Source of the DNA: Paracoccus sp. (in: a-proteobacteria)
GTDB lineage: Bacteria > Pseudomonadota > Alphaproteobacteria > Rhodobacterales > Rhodobacteraceae
Length of the DNA stretch: 58,456 bases
Direction of reading: 5' to 3'
Assembly: GCF_030538695.1 (NCBI RefSeq)
Contig: NZ_JAUNTN010000011.1
Span: 58,552-117,007 of the forward strand
Part shown: one piece after another, positions 30,748 through 40,707 of the stretch
Numbering within the stretch: the stretch's first letter is position 1
Layout of the letters: each line of letters begins with the position of its first letter
Notes under the pieces: generated by a model
Databases searched by the model: none
What the model was told of the DNA's origin: nothing
The model's input: only the letters and a program-made list of their open reading frames with translations
Position numbers and translations under genes: made by a program

Positions 30748-31767
30748 ATGGCTGCCATGACTGAACCCAAGCTGATTGCCGGTAACGCGAATCGCCCTCT
30801 GGCGACCTCAATCGCGCGGCGAATGTCGATGCATCGGGGCATGAATGTGGCGCTGGTGGATGCGCGGGTGGAACGGTTCAACGATCAGGAAATCTTCGTC
30901 GAGGTTTATGAAAACGTCCGCGGCGAGGATATGTATATCATTCAGTCCACCTCGAACCCGGCCAATGACAACCTGATGGAACTGCTGATTATGACCGATG
31001 CGCTGAAACGGTCGTCGGCGGCGCGAATCACGGCGGTGATTCCCTATTTCGGCTATGCCCGGCAGGACCGCCGCGCCAAGGCCCGCACCCCGATCAGCGC
31101 CAAGCTGGTTGCCAATCTGCTGACCGAAGCCGGGGTGGACCGGGTGCTGACGCTGGACCTGCACGCCGCGCAGATTCAGGGGTTCTTTGATATTCCGGTG
31201 GACAACCTTTATGCCGCGCCGGTGTTTTCGCTGGATATTCAACACCATTTCAAGGGGCGGCTTCAGGACGTGATGGTGGTTTCGCCCGATGTCGGCGGTG
31301 TGGCACGGGCGCGCGAAATCGCCAAGCGCATCGGCGCCCCCATGGCCATCGTGGACAAGCGGCGCGAAAACCCCGGCGAGATCGCGGAAATGACGGTGAT
31401 CGGTGATGTCTCGGGCAAGACCTGCATCATCGTGGACGATATTTGCGACACCGCCGGAACGCTGTGCAAGGCGGCGCAACTGCTGGCCGATCACGGTGCG
31501 ACCGAGGTTCACGCCTATATCACCCATGGCGTTCTGTCCGGCCCGGCTGTGGATCGTGTACAGAAATCGGTGATGAAATCACTGGTCATCACCGATTCGA
31601 TTGCGCCTTCGGAACAGGTGCAGGCAGCGGAAAACATCCGCATCGTGCCGACCGCACCGATGTTCGCCCAGGCGATCCTGAACATCTGGAACGGCACCTC
31701 TGTGTCGTCCCTGTTCGAAGTCGAAACCCTGCAACCAATCTATGAAGGCATGTATTCTGGCCTGTAA
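30748..31767 (+). CDS. prs: Ribose-phosphate pyrophosphokinase
   Basis: A 339-residue PRPP synthetase supplying PRPP for purine, pyrimidine, His, Trp and NAD synthesis. The motifs [15 protein letters not shown], the ATP-binding flexible loop [21 protein letters not shown] and the PRPP-binding signature [14 protein letters not shown] are all intact. Slightly longer than E. coli Prs at the N terminus. Its 3' end faces purD, which uses its product via PurF, and shares a palindromic terminator region. Confidence 0.97.
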   Translation: MAAMTEPKLIAGNANRPLATSIARRMSMHRGMNVALVDARVERFNDQEIFVEVYENVRGEDMYIIQSTSNPANDNLMELLIMTDALKRSSAARITAVIPYFGYARQDRRAKARTPISAKLVANLLTEAGVDRVLTLDLHAAQIQGFFDIPVDNLYAAPVFSLDIQHHFKGRLQDVMVVSPDVGGVARAREIAKRIGAPMAIVDKRRENPGEIAEMTVIGDVSGKTCIIVDDICDTAGTLCKAAQLLADHGATEVHAYITHGVLSGPAVDRVQKSVMKSLVITDSIAPSEQVQAAENIRIVPTAPMFAQAILNIWNGTSVSSLFEVETLQPIYEGMYSGL

Positions 31768-31777
31768 GCCGGAAAGG

Positions 31778-31795
31778 GGGCGCTTTAAAGCGCCC
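31778..31795. terminator. Shared palindromic terminator between prs and purD
   Basis: A perfect 18-base palindrome GGGCGCTTTAAAGCGCCC. The purD stop codon (TAA, 31785-31787 on the minus strand) lies inside it. No long T run follows on either side, so its strength is uncertain. Confidence 0.6.
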
Positions 31796-33041
31796 GCCAA
31801 CCTATATCGCGGCGATAAAACCCCTGCGGCCAGTCGATCTGATCCACCATCGCATAGGAGCGGTCGCGGGCCTCTGCCAGCGTTTCGCCACGCGCGGTTG
31901 CGGCCAGAACGCGGCCGCCATTGGCCAGAACCTGCCCGTCCCGTGCCACGGTTCCAGCGTGGAAAACGGTCTGGAATGAATCCTCTGGAATGCTGTCCAA
32001 GCCCCTGATCTCGGTGCCTTTTTGATAGTCGCCCGGATAGCCGTCAGCGGCCAGAACCACGGTCAGCGCATGGTCATCGGCCCAGCTCACCTGCATCTGA
32101 TCCAGCCGCCCTTCGGCGCAGGCATGGATCAGGTCAAAGGCTTGTGCCCCCAACCGCAGCATCAGCACCTGACATTCCGGGTCGCCAAAGCGGACATTAT
32201 ATTCCACCAGCCGCGCCTGTCCGTCATGGATCATCAGCCCGGCGTAAAGCACACCCTGAAACGGTGTGCCGCGTCGGGCCATCTCGGCCACGGTCGGGCG
32301 GATGATCTGCGCCATCACCTGATCCTGCAACGCCTGCGTCAGCACCGGGGCAGGGGAATACGCCCCCATGCCGCCGGTATTCGGCCCGGTATCGCCGTCA
32401 CCGACGCGCTTGTGATCCTGCGCGGTGCCGATGGGCAGGCAGGTCTCACCGTCGCAAAGGATGAAAAAGCTGGCTTCCTCGCCCGGCATGAACTCCTCAA
32501 TCACCACGCTGGTATCCCCGAAAGTGCCGTCGAAAATCGCGTCCACGGCGGCCAGCGCCTCGGCCTCGGTCATGGCAACCGTTACGCCTTTGCCAGCGGC
32601 CAGACCATCGGCCTTGATGACGATGGGGGCGCCCTGCGCCTTGATGTAATCCCGCGCTGGACCGGCGGCTTCGAACCGCGCCCAAGCTGCCGTCGGCGCA
32701 TTGCAGGCGTCGCAGATTTCCTTGGTAAAGCCCTTGCTGGCCTCCAGCGCCGCAGCCGCAGCCGAGGGACCGAAGGTCAGGATACCCGCCGCCCGCAGCG
32801 CATCCGCAACCCCTGCCGCCAGAGGTGCCTCGGGGCCGATCACCACCATGTCGATGGCGTTTTCTGCGCAGAATCCGACCACCGCCGTGCCGTCCAGAAT
32901 GTCCAGATCGGCGCAGCGGGCCAGTGCCGCAATGCCCGCATTGCCCGGCGCAACGATCAGCCGGTCGCATTTCGGGTTCTGCCGGATCGCCCAAGCCAGC
33001 GCATGTTCGCGCCCGCCACCGCCGAGAATCAGGATGTTCAT
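31785..33041 (-). CDS. purD: Phosphoribosylamine--glycine ligase
   Basis: A 418-residue ATP-grasp enzyme, the second step of purine synthesis (phosphoribosylamine + glycine to GAR). The N-terminal [17 protein letters not shown], the [14 protein letters not shown]-binding stretch and [12 protein letters not shown] near residue 285 are diagnostic. Length is normal. Divergent from xseA with 64 bases between the starts. The 3' end runs into the palindrome shared with prs. Confidence 0.97.
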   Translation of the reverse strand: MNILILGGGGREHALAWAIRQNPKCDRLIVAPGNAGIAALARCADLDILDGTAVVGFCAENAIDMVVIGPEAPLAAGVADALRAAGILTFGPSAAAAALEASKGFTKEICDACNAPTAAWARFEAAGPARDYIKAQGAPIVIKADGLAAGKGVTVAMTEAEALAAVDAIFDGTFGDTSVVIEEFMPGEEASFFILCDGETCLPIGTAQDHKRVGDGDTGPNTGGMGAYSPAPVLTQALQDQVMAQIIRPTVAEMARRGTPFQGVLYAGLMIHDGQARLVEYNVRFGDPECQVLMLRLGAQAFDLIHACAEGRLDQMQVSWADDHALTVVLAADGYPGDYQKGTEIRGLDSIPEDSFQTVFHAGTVARDGQVLANGGRVLAATARGETLAEARDRSYAMVDQIDWPQGFYRRDIGWRAL

Positions 33042-33105
33042 GGCCTTGCCCCTTTCGTCTGCCTGCCATGCGTTCTAGTGTCGCCGCGAAAGGGGAACAA
33101 GCGGC

Positions 33106-34695
33106 ATGGATCTGATTGACACGGAACCGGGCAGCAATGCCCATGATTTCACGGTTTCCGAGATTTCCGGCGCGGTCAAGCGCAGCATCGAGGGTCAATT
33201 CGGCCATGTCCGCGTGCGTGGCGAGATCGGGCGGGTGTCACGTCCCGGCTCGGGTCATGTGTATTTCGACCTCAAGGACGACCGCGCGGTGCTGGCTGCG
33301 GTGTGCTGGAAGGGGCAGGCCGCGCGGCTGGCGCATCGCCCCGAAGAAGGCATCGAGGTTATCGCCACGGGGCGGCTGACCACCTTTCCCGGCCAGTCGA
33401 AATACCAGATGATTGTCGAACAAATCGAGCCGGCAGGGGCCGGTGCGCTGATGGCGATGCTGGAAAAGCGGCGCAAGGCGCTGGCCGCCGAGGGGCTTTT
33501 CGATGACAGCCGCAAACGCGCTTTGCCCTATCTGCCGCAGGTGATCGGGGTGGTGACCTCGCCTTCGGGGGCGGTGATCCGCGATATTCTGCACCGTCTG
33601 CGCGACCGTTTTCCGACTCATGTGCTGATCTGGCCGGTTGCGGTGCAGGGCGAGGCTTGTGCGTCACAGGTCGCGGCGGCAATCCGGGGCTTTAACGCGC
33701 TGCCCGAAGGTGGGGCGCTACCGCGCCCTGATCTGCTGATTGTGGCGCGTGGCGGCGGCAGTCTGGAAGACCTTTGGGGCTTTAACGACGAAGCCGTGGT
33801 GCGGGCGGCGGCTGACAGCGCCATTCCGCTGATTTCCGCTGTTGGACATGAGACCGACACCACGCTGATCGACTTTGCCGCTGACCGCCGCGCACCGACA
33901 CCGACGGCGGCTGCGGAAATGGCCGTGCCGGTGCGGGCCGAGCTGGCGCAGCGGTTGGCTGAACAAGGGCTGCGGATGGCCCGCGCGGCGCAGGGCAGGG
34001 TGGACCACCCCCGCCAGCGGCTGCGCGATCTGGCGCGGGGGCTTGGTCGTCCGCAGGCGCTGACCGAAGGGGCAAGGCAGCGGCTGGACCTGTTTTCTGA
34101 CCGGCTGGACCCGGCTTTGCGCAGCTTTTTGCGCCGTCAGCGCGACCGTCTGGCAGCACAGCCGATGCCGGTTGCGGCTCTGCGGGCCTTTATGCGGCAG
34201 GGGCGCGCCGGGCTGAACAGCTTTGCACAGCGGTTGGCACCAGCCAGCCTGCGCCGTCTGGATCAGGCGCGGGACCGTCTCCGCGACCGTGGCGCACGGC
34301 TGGATGGCGCGTTAGCCCGGCTGCACAGCGACGCCCGCCGCCGCCTGACCGACGACCGCACCCGGCTGGAGGCGCTGACCGCCCGGCTGATCCCGGCCAT
34401 GGCCCGCAACCTGACCGCGCGGGCTGAGCGGCTGGAACGGATCGACCGCCTGCGTCAGACGCTCGGTTATCGTGAAACGCTGGCACGGGGCTTTGCCATT
34501 TTACGCGACGGTGACGGGCGGCTGGTTGCGTCAGCGGATGCGGCACGGGCCTTGCCGCAGCTTCAGGTCGAATTGCATGATGGCCGTCTGACGGTGCAAC
34601 CCGTGGATGATGCCTCCGAACCGGCTCCGCGCAAACGCCGCGCAGCAGCTCCCCCGGCAAAGGACAACAGCGACCCGCAGCAATCGCTGTTTTAA
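33106..34695 (+). CDS. xseA: Exodeoxyribonuclease VII large subunit
   Basis: A 529-residue nuclease subunit acting with XseB on single-stranded DNA in mismatch repair and recombination. It has the N-terminal OB fold (VSEISGAVKRSIEGQFGHVRVRGEI), the core motif IGVVTSPSGAVIRDILHRL near residue 145, and RGGGSLEDLWGFNDE. The middle and C-terminal part is a long Arg-rich coiled-coil region, expected for XseA. xseB is not adjacent here. Ends three bases before the convergent MFS stop. Confidence 0.96.
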   Translation: MDLIDTEPGSNAHDFTVSEISGAVKRSIEGQFGHVRVRGEIGRVSRPGSGHVYFDLKDDRAVLAAVCWKGQAARLAHRPEEGIEVIATGRLTTFPGQSKYQMIVEQIEPAGAGALMAMLEKRRKALAAEGLFDDSRKRALPYLPQVIGVVTSPSGAVIRDILHRLRDRFPTHVLIWPVAVQGEACASQVAAAIRGFNALPEGGALPRPDLLIVARGGGSLEDLWGFNDEAVVRAAADSAIPLISAVGHETDTTLIDFAADRRAPTPTAAAEMAVPVRAELAQRLAEQGLRMARAAQGRVDHPRQRLRDLARGLGRPQALTEGARQRLDLFSDRLDPALRSFLRRQRDRLAAQPMPVAALRAFMRQGRAGLNSFAQRLAPASLRRLDQARDRLRDRGARLDGALARLHSDARRRLTDDRTRLEALTARLIPAMARNLTARAERLERIDRLRQTLGYRETLARGFAILRDGDGRLVASADAARALPQLQVELHDGRLTVQPVDDASEPAPRKRRAAAPPAKDNSDPQQSLF

Positions 34696-34698
34696 GCC

Positions 34699-35913
34699 CT
34701 AGGCATCGTCCTTGGGTCGCAACACCAGCCAGATCAGCGCCCCTCCGGCCAGGATCAGGAACGGCACCATCGCCAGATTGACTGCGCTCCACCCGGTTTG
34801 CGCATTACCACCATAGCAGTTCATCAGCCCGCCCGAGGCCAGCGAGGCAATGAACACGCCAGTGAACAGGATGGTGTCATTCAAGCCTTGGACCTGCGCG
34901 CGCTCCTCGGGCTTATGAGCCTGCGTCAGCATGGCGGTTGCGCCGATATAGCCAAAGTTCCAGCCAAGCCCGAGCAGGATCAGCGCACCGAAGAAATGCG
35001 TCAGCTCGACCCCCGACAGGGCGACGGCGGCGGAACCGGCAAGAATGAACAGCCCCAGCGTGACGATCGGGGTCGCGCCGAAACGGGCGATCAGATGGCC
35101 GGTGAAAAACGACGGCAGGAACATCGCCACGATATGCAGGCTGATAATGTCCGACACATCCGAGGTCGTATAGCCGCAGCCGATCACCGCCAGCGGCGTC
35201 GAGGTCATCACCAAATTCATCAGCGCATAGGACACCATGCCGACGATCATCGCCACCGCGATTTGTGGCCGGGCCAGCAGTTCCCCCAGCGGCAAGCGGC
35301 GAGCAGGTGCAGTCCCGGCGGCAGGCCGTGGCGCATCAAGGAACGAGAACAGCAGCGGCCCCAGCAGGTTCAGCCCGATCACCACCATATAGCTGCCCAT
35401 GAAAGGGATCGGTGTCAGGGATGAGGTCAGCCGCACGATCCCCGGCCCGGTCAGCGCCGCGACCAGCCCGGCCGCCATCACCCATGAAATCGCCTTTGGC
35501 GCAAAGCTGGCAGGTGCGGCATCGGTGGCGGCAAAGCGGTAAAACCCTTGCCCCGCCATATAGACGCCCATTAACAGCGACGCGCCGGTGAACAGCCAGA
35601 ACGAACCAATCCACATGGCCCATACGCACAGCGCTGCACCAATCGCCCCGGTCAGGGTCGCCAGCGAGAACCCCGCCTGTCGTCCGCGCCGGGCCATGAA
35701 ATTGGCCAGCGGGCGGGCTGAAATGACATTGCCAAGAATAATCGCGGAAACCGGAAGGGTGGCGATGCACAGCCATGGGGTCAGCGACTGGCCGATCAGT
35801 CCTGCGCTGATGAACATGATCGACATTTGTGCGCCGAGAATGGCCTGCGCGATGCCAAGCACCAGCACATTACGCCTTGCGCGGGCAAGGTTTTCAGGGG
35901 TTTCCGCAATCAT
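34699..35913 (-). CDS. MFS transporter
   Basis: A 404-residue permease with twelve predicted helices. The frame extends upstream to 36123, but that part is antisense-like sequence within eda, and homology begins at ATG 35913 (MIAETPENLARARR). The sequence GLGWNFGYIGATAML near helix 10 is a recognisable MFS pattern. It starts four bases after the eda stop, so it is the second gene of an eda-MFS unit. Uptake or export of a sugar acid would fit the neighbour, but this is inference. Confidence 0.87.
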   Translation of the reverse strand: MIAETPENLARARRNVLVLGIAQAILGAQMSIMFISAGLIGQSLTPWLCIATLPVSAIILGNVISARPLANFMARRGRQAGFSLATLTGAIGAALCVWAMWIGSFWLFTGASLLMGVYMAGQGFYRFAATDAAPASFAPKAISWVMAAGLVAALTGPGIVRLTSSLTPIPFMGSYMVVIGLNLLGPLLFSFLDAPRPAAGTAPARRLPLGELLARPQIAVAMIVGMVSYALMNLVMTSTPLAVIGCGYTTSDVSDIISLHIVAMFLPSFFTGHLIARFGATPIVTLGLFILAGSAAVALSGVELTHFFGALILLGLGWNFGYIGATAMLTQAHKPEERAQVQGLNDTILFTGVFIASLASGGLMNCYGGNAQTGWSAVNLAMVPFLILAGGALIWLVLRPKDDA

Positions 35914-35917
35914 GGCA

Positions 35918-36562
35918 TCAGCCGCGCGGCAGGGCTGCGGCCTCGGCTGCAAGCTGGCGGATGACGTCCCAATCCCCGGCTTTGACGCGATCAGTCGGGC
36001 ACACCCATGACCCGCCGACGCAAGCCACATTCGACAGGCGCAGATAGTCGGGGGCGTTTTGCAGGCTGATGCCGCCGGTCGGGCAGAAACGCAATTCGGC
36101 CAGTGGACCGCCCGCCGCAGCAACGGCCTTGGCCCCGCCTGCGGCCTCGGCGGGGAAGAACTTCAGCATGTCATAGCCAAGCTGCATCGCCCGCATCATC
36201 TCGGTCAGGGTTGCGGCACCCGGCAGCAGCGGCAGGGCGGCGTCCTGACAGGCCAGCGCGATGTCTTCGGTCAGGCCGGGGCTGACGGCGAAACGGGCGC
36301 CAGCGTCCTTGGCACGGTAAACGTCATCAGGCCGCAGCACCGTGCCAGCACCAACGATAGCGCCCTCGATCCGGGTCATGTCGCGGATGGCGGGCAGGGC
36401 GGCTTCGGTGCGCAGGGTGACTTCCAGAACGGTCAGCCCCCCCTCGACCAGCGCCCGGCCAAGCCCCTCGGCCTGACGCGCCTCTGGCACGACGATCACC
36501 GGGATCACCGGAGCAAGGGCGCAGATTTCACGGGTGCGGGCGGATTGGCTGGACGGGATCAT
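35918..36562 (-). CDS. eda: 2-dehydro-3-deoxy-phosphogluconate (KDPG) aldolase
   Basis: A 214-residue class I aldolase cleaving KDPG to pyruvate and glyceraldehyde-3-phosphate in the Entner-Doudoroff route. The catalytic Glu is in [14 protein letters not shown] and the Schiff-base Lys in [11 protein letters not shown]; the phosphate loop [12 protein letters not shown] is present. The ATG at 36562 has AAGGAA eight bases before it; an earlier ATG at 36622 is not supported by homology. Its usual partner edd is not adjacent. Confidence 0.94.
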   Translation of the reverse strand: MIPSSQSARTREICALAPVIPVIVVPEARQAEGLGRALVEGGLTVLEVTLRTEAALPAIRDMTRIEGAIVGAGTVLRPDDVYRAKDAGARFAVSPGLTEDIALACQDAALPLLPGAATLTEMMRAMQLGYDMLKFFPAEAAGGAKAVAAAGGPLAELRFCPTGGISLQNAPDYLRLSNVACVGGSWVCPTDRVKAGDWDVIRQLAAEAAALPRG

Positions 36563-36786
36563 GGCACAGGTTCCTTGCGGCTTGATTGCCCGGACCATGC
36601 CGCGAAGCGGGGCCGGATGCAAGGATGCGGCAAGGGAAGGATGCGACAGGAAAAGCCAGCCTGTCAGGGCCGCAGCCAGCCTCTCGGATGGGCTGAAATA
36701 TCAGTCCCATCCCAGACGGAGGCAAAGCGGGCCGCGCTTTCATTTCGGCCGTCGCCTGACAGCAGCCGCCTACGGTCTTGATGGAC

Positions 36787-36806
36787 AGCCCGTCAGGACA
36801 CGGGCT
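36787..36806. other. Hairpin downstream of ygiB
   Basis: Stem AGCCCGT/ACGGGCT with a 6-base loop, 12 bases after the ygiB stop. No T tract; possible 3' end structure of the kps-ygi run. Confidence 0.4.
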
Positions 36807-36817
36807 GACCTGTCGCT

Positions 36818-37423
36818 TTAGCCGCCCGAACTGGTGCGGGCGGGGGCGGTGCTGGTGCGCGAGGCCCCGAAACCGCCCCGGCTTTGCACCTGCGCCGCGC
36901 TCATCGGCGGGCGGCCTGCGGTGGCGGGGGCGCGGTTGAAGGTGTTGGTGGCGACACGGCCAGCGCCGTTGTTGCTGGCGAAACTTTGTCCCGCAGGGGT
37001 TGCGTAACCACCCGAAGCATTGCGCATCAGCGGCTGGCTGGTCGCCCCCCGGCCGCCGAGCATCGACCCGATCATGTAACCCATCAGCAGCGGCATGAAG
37101 ATCGAACCGCCGCCGCCCGATTGCTGTGCGCTTGGGTCTGGCTGACAGTTGCCTGCGCCATGCTCCTGCTCGCACAGGGCCAGCCCGTCATAGCGCGGCG
37201 CGGTTTCGGCATAGTTTTCCTGCGCCGCCGCGAATTGGGTGCGGCAGTCATCGGCAGTAAACCACAGGCTGCCGTTATCGGCAGCTTGCAGGCAGGATTC
37301 CAGATCCGGGAAGGCGCGGGCTTCGGTCTGTTCCTCTTTGCAGGCAGCGGTGGCCAGAACGGCGGCCCCGGCCAGAACCAGTGCGACCCGGCGCGAGCGT
37401 TTGCGTTTGGGGTGATCGGTCAT
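36818..37423 (-). CDS. ygiB: DUF1190 (YgiB-like) lipoprotein
   Basis: A 201-residue protein with a lipoprotein signal (basic KRKRSRRVALVL, then LATAACKEE, lipidated Cys near 28). A Cys-rich middle follows (LESCLQAAD, ADDCRTQF, LALCEQEHGAGNCQP), typical of DUF1190. A Gly-rich hydrophobic stretch (GGGGSIFMPLLMGYMIGSMLGG) and a Gly/Ser/Ala-rich tail complete it. The start at 37423 is taken from the signal peptide; the frame continues upstream without homology. It lies 11 bases after the YgiC homologue, the same pairing as ygiBC in E. coli, whose function is not well defined. Confidence 0.85.
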   Translation of the reverse strand: MTDHPKRKRSRRVALVLAGAAVLATAACKEEQTEARAFPDLESCLQAADNGSLWFTADDCRTQFAAAQENYAETAPRYDGLALCEQEHGAGNCQPDPSAQQSGGGGSIFMPLLMGYMIGSMLGGRGATSQPLMRNASGGYATPAGQSFASNNGAGRVATNTFNRAPATAGRPPMSAAQVQSRGGFGASRTSTAPARTSSGG

Positions 37424-37434
37424 CAGGCTATTCC

Positions 37435-38658
37435 TTACGGGCGGATGAAATGAGGTTTGAAACGGGACAGGTCGCGGGTGACGGGGCTGCGATCCTCGCG
37501 CAGGCCAAGGCCGACGCAGGCTTCGCCCACGATCCACGCGCCAAGCACCGGATGCCAGCCATTAAACACCGGCAGCGGCGCCAGCGCCTGCACGATCATC
37601 GGGTGATGGCCATAACCGCCGGGCAGAGCGGGCAGGGCCGTATCACCGGCGCGGTGGATGGTCACATCCGCACCTTCGCGGCTGAAAATCGGCTTGGTCA
37701 CATAGCCCGCCGCAAAGGCGTCCTGCGCCGCCGCGAACGCCTGCGCGATGCGGGGGGCGGGTGCGCCGCCGGTCAGCGCATCGGCCACGTCCCCGGCGAA
37801 AAAGGCGGGCAGCAGGTTCGGGTGGCCGGGAAACATCTGCCACAGCAGCGGCAGGAAGCCCTTGTTCGACACCACCGCTTTCCACGCCGGCTCCACGAAT
37901 TGCACGCCCGACCCGGCGAGGAAGGGCGCAAAATCATCGCGCAGCATGTCCTCCCACGGATACAGCTTAAACAGCGTGCCGATAACGCGGGATTGCTCAT
38001 CCGCGAACTGGTCGTCTTCGGTCAGGCCGATCTCGGCCAGCGGCACGAAATGCGGCACCATCCCGGCCTCATTCGCGGTCCATGCGAGGGTCTCGACGGT
38101 GGCATAATCCTCGGGGCTGTCGGGATCGGCGGCAAAGTGAATATCGCTGCCCGCCGCGACCATGGCGAGCCAGCGTTCCGTCAGCGCCTCATGGATAGCG
38201 TTGAACTGATCCGCCCCCTCGGGCAGCACACCGGCGGCAAGCTGATCTTCCAGCCAGTGCCACTGAAAGCCCGAGCTTTCATAGAGCGACGTCGGCGTAT
38301 CTGCATTATATTCCAACAGCTTGGCTGGTCCGCGCCCGTCATAGGACAGGTCCATGCGACCGTAAAGCTCGGGTTCGCCCGCACGCCAGCTTGCGGCAAT
38401 ATATTCCCATTGATCCTGCGGAATCGCCAGCCGGGTCAGCCATTCATCGGATGCCAGCGCGGTGGCGACGGCCTCGCGGCACATGGCATGAAGCTCGGTC
38501 GCCGGAGCCTCAATGTCATCCTCGATCTGCGGCAGGGTAAAGGCATAGGCACTGGTTTCGTCCCAATAGGGTTCGCCGTGCATATCGGCAAAGGTAAAGC
38601 CAAGCTCCTCGGCCTTTTGGCGCCAGTCGGGACGTTCGGGCAGGGTGATGCGATCCAA
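37435..38658 (-). CDS. ygiC: Glutathionylspermidine synthase-like ATP-grasp protein (YgiC family)
   Basis: A 407-residue ATP-grasp ligase resembling the synthetase half of glutathionylspermidine synthetase: LYGRMDLSYDGRGPAKLLEYNADTPTSLYESS near residues 95-125 and the ATP-binding SNKGFLPLLW further on. Despite the name, YgiC-type proteins lack the amidase half and their peptide-polyamine product is unproven. The start is TTG at 38658, with GGAGA five bases before it; no in-frame ATG fits. It follows kpsC by 18 bases and precedes ygiB by 11, so it belongs to the same run as the capsule genes. Confidence 0.88.
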   Translation of the reverse strand: MDRITLPERPDWRQKAEELGFTFADMHGEPYWDETSAYAFTLPQIEDDIEAPATELHAMCREAVATALASDEWLTRLAIPQDQWEYIAASWRAGEPELYGRMDLSYDGRGPAKLLEYNADTPTSLYESSGFQWHWLEDQLAAGVLPEGADQFNAIHEALTERWLAMVAAGSDIHFAADPDSPEDYATVETLAWTANEAGMVPHFVPLAEIGLTEDDQFADEQSRVIGTLFKLYPWEDMLRDDFAPFLAGSGVQFVEPAWKAVVSNKGFLPLLWQMFPGHPNLLPAFFAGDVADALTGGAPAPRIAQAFAAAQDAFAAGYVTKPIFSREGADVTIHRAGDTALPALPGGYGHHPMIVQALAPLPVFNGWHPVLGAWIVGEACVGLGLREDRSPVTRDLSRFKPHFIRP

Positions 38659-38676
38659 GCGGGTCTCCTTTTCCTG

Positions 38677-40707
38677 TCAATCAGATGGCCGTTTGGGGTG
38701 TGAAATGCAACCCTGCCGCCACAAATGCGCATAGCTGGCCAATGCCCCTTGCGCCTTGGCCAGAAGCCGCAGCGCGGGCGGGCGGGGGGCGTCGCCACGG
38801 GTCAGCCGCCAAATGGCGGTTTCGGGCGGGCAGGGCAGGTTGGAAACCGGGTCGTGATAGCGCGGATAGGCAATCAGCGCAGCATGGGCCAACGCGGGCA
38901 GCCCGACCCGCGCCCGACGGCGTTCGGGAATGGGGCCAAGGTCACGGGTCAGGCCCCAGCCGGCGTAAAAGGGGGCGCCCAAGGTGGTGACAGGGGTGCC
39001 GCGCAGCAACGCCTCGAAGCCAAGGGTCGAAGTGATGGTCCAGACCTCATTGGCGGCCTCGATCAGCGTCAGCGGGTCAGCATCATGCGCAATCCAGTCG
39101 GCCTCCGTCGCCGAAATGGCACCGGGACGCAGGCCCGCCTCGACATCGGGATGTGGTTTGTAGATCAGGAAAGCATCCGGGTTTTCCACCCGCACCCGCG
39201 CCAGCAGGGCGGCATTGCTGCGCTCGGCCCCTGCGCCAAGCCGGATCGAGGCATCATCCTGCACCTGTCCGGGGACAAGGATCACCCGCCGCCCGCCGGT
39301 ATCGGGCAGGGTGGCTGCACCTTGCAGGTTGTATTTCGTCAGCCGCGCTGCCCGCAGCGCCTGAACCAGAGACAGGGCGCGGGCTTCGCCGCCGGGGGGC
39401 AGCGGCGCGGCAATCAGCCGTTCCAGATCGCTTTCGCGGGTCGGATCATAATAAATCCCGCGCCGGTCCGTGACCAGCGACAGCGGCGGGGTCAAGGCGG
39501 CGCCCAGCCCTTTCGAGCGCAGAAACCCATCCTCGACCCGCGCCGCACTGGCTGGAATATGAGGCGCATTGGCCCAGGCCAGCGTCACGCCGGCCTGCGG
39601 CTGGCGGGTAAAGCGCACACCTTTGCCCTGCCCAAAGAACCGCGCCAACGCCGGGCGTTTCCACAGCCGCATCCCATAGGCCAGATGGCCGTCGCGGTCT
39701 TGCTGAAAGGCACGGGTCTCGGCCTCAAGCTGGTTCAGCGCCCCGTCGAAATCGGTCAACGCATCGCGGCAGGGATCATACCAGACCGGGGCCAGCAGAT
39801 GCGTGGCAGCAAAAAGCTGCGCCAGCGAGATCGGCTGACGGCGCGGCACCGGCGCTTCATCATCCGACAGCCCCCACCCCGCATAGCAAGGCTGACCGAA
39901 CAGACGGGGACGCTGACCTGTCAGCATCGCCTCATAGCCGAGCTGAGAGGACACGGCATAGGTGCGGCTGGCGTTTTCGACGAGATGCCAAGGGGATATA
40001 TCGGAATCATCGAAAACATCCCCGTCGCGCAGGTCGGCGGGGGTGAAGTGGCCCGGTCGCAGGCCCCGCGCGGTCTCGGGGTGACTGCGGATGACGATAG
40101 GAACGCCGGGATTCTCGTCCCGTGCAGCCTCCAGCATCCGCAGAAAGACCGCACGTCCGGCCCCCATCAGCGCCGCATCACCGCGCGTCTGATCTACCAC
40201 CAGCACATAGCCGGGCGCGGCTGGCAAGGGCGCATCAGGCCGGTGGGCATTGTATTTCGACAAGCCCGCAGCCCGCAGCCGGGCCAGCGCAGAAACGGCC
40301 CGTTCCTGCGCCGCAGCGGCCAGCGGGGATTGGGCAAGCCGTTCGATCAGGCTTTCGCGGGTCGGGTCGAAATGAATGCCGTAAGGGTCGATCAACAGGC
40401 CCAAAGGCCCCCGTGCGCCCCGCGCCCGGCCCGGCAGAACGGATCGCAGAAAGGCGTCCTCGATCCGCACCAGCGGCACCCCGCGCCGTGCCGCCACCGC
40501 CTGCCCGCGCCATGCATAGGGACTGGCACCCCATACCCCCACGGCATCGCCATCACGAGGCAGGCCGAGCGTGGGCCTCCAGCCTGCCAGCATCAGGATG
40601 CGCCGCAGCCGAGGTCCGCGCCACAGCCCGGCCGCATAAAGAAACAGCCGCCGGGAACCCTCGGCGGCTGTCGTCTGATCGTGAACTGGTCCGTCAGTTG
40701 AGGGCAT
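38677..40707 (-). CDS. kpsC: Capsular polysaccharide beta-Kdo transferase KpsC
   Basis: A 676-residue protein with two homologous glycosyltransferase modules. Each repeats the pattern RVEDGFLRS / RIEDAFLRS, then DxxGIxxDPTRES, SKYN / TKYN, a DQTRGDAA / GQVQDDAS stretch, SHPE / KPHPD and GxPFYAGWGLT. KpsC builds the poly-Kdo linker that joins capsule polysaccharide to its lipid in group 2 type capsules. Overlaps the end of the export lipoprotein gene by 14 bases. The ABC exporter and chain-synthesis genes are not in the window. Confidence 0.94.
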   Translation of the reverse strand: MPSTDGPVHDQTTAAEGSRRLFLYAAGLWRGPRLRRILMLAGWRPTLGLPRDGDAVGVWGASPYAWRGQAVAARRGVPLVRIEDAFLRSVLPGRARGARGPLGLLIDPYGIHFDPTRESLIERLAQSPLAAAAQERAVSALARLRAAGLSKYNAHRPDAPLPAAPGYVLVVDQTRGDAALMGAGRAVFLRMLEAARDENPGVPIVIRSHPETARGLRPGHFTPADLRDGDVFDDSDISPWHLVENASRTYAVSSQLGYEAMLTGQRPRLFGQPCYAGWGLSDDEAPVPRRQPISLAQLFAATHLLAPVWYDPCRDALTDFDGALNQLEAETRAFQQDRDGHLAYGMRLWKRPALARFFGQGKGVRFTRQPQAGVTLAWANAPHIPASAARVEDGFLRSKGLGAALTPPLSLVTDRRGIYYDPTRESDLERLIAAPLPPGGEARALSLVQALRAARLTKYNLQGAATLPDTGGRRVILVPGQVQDDASIRLGAGAERSNAALLARVRVENPDAFLIYKPHPDVEAGLRPGAISATEADWIAHDADPLTLIEAANEVWTITSTLGFEALLRGTPVTTLGAPFYAGWGLTRDLGPIPERRRARVGLPALAHAALIAYPRYHDPVSNLPCPPETAIWRLTRGDAPRPPALRLLAKAQGALASYAHLWRQGCISHPKRPSD

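Noticed and set aside
34699..36123. MFS gene extended to 474 codons.
   Set aside because: The first 70 codons run through eda in another frame and are not membrane-like; the true start is 35913.
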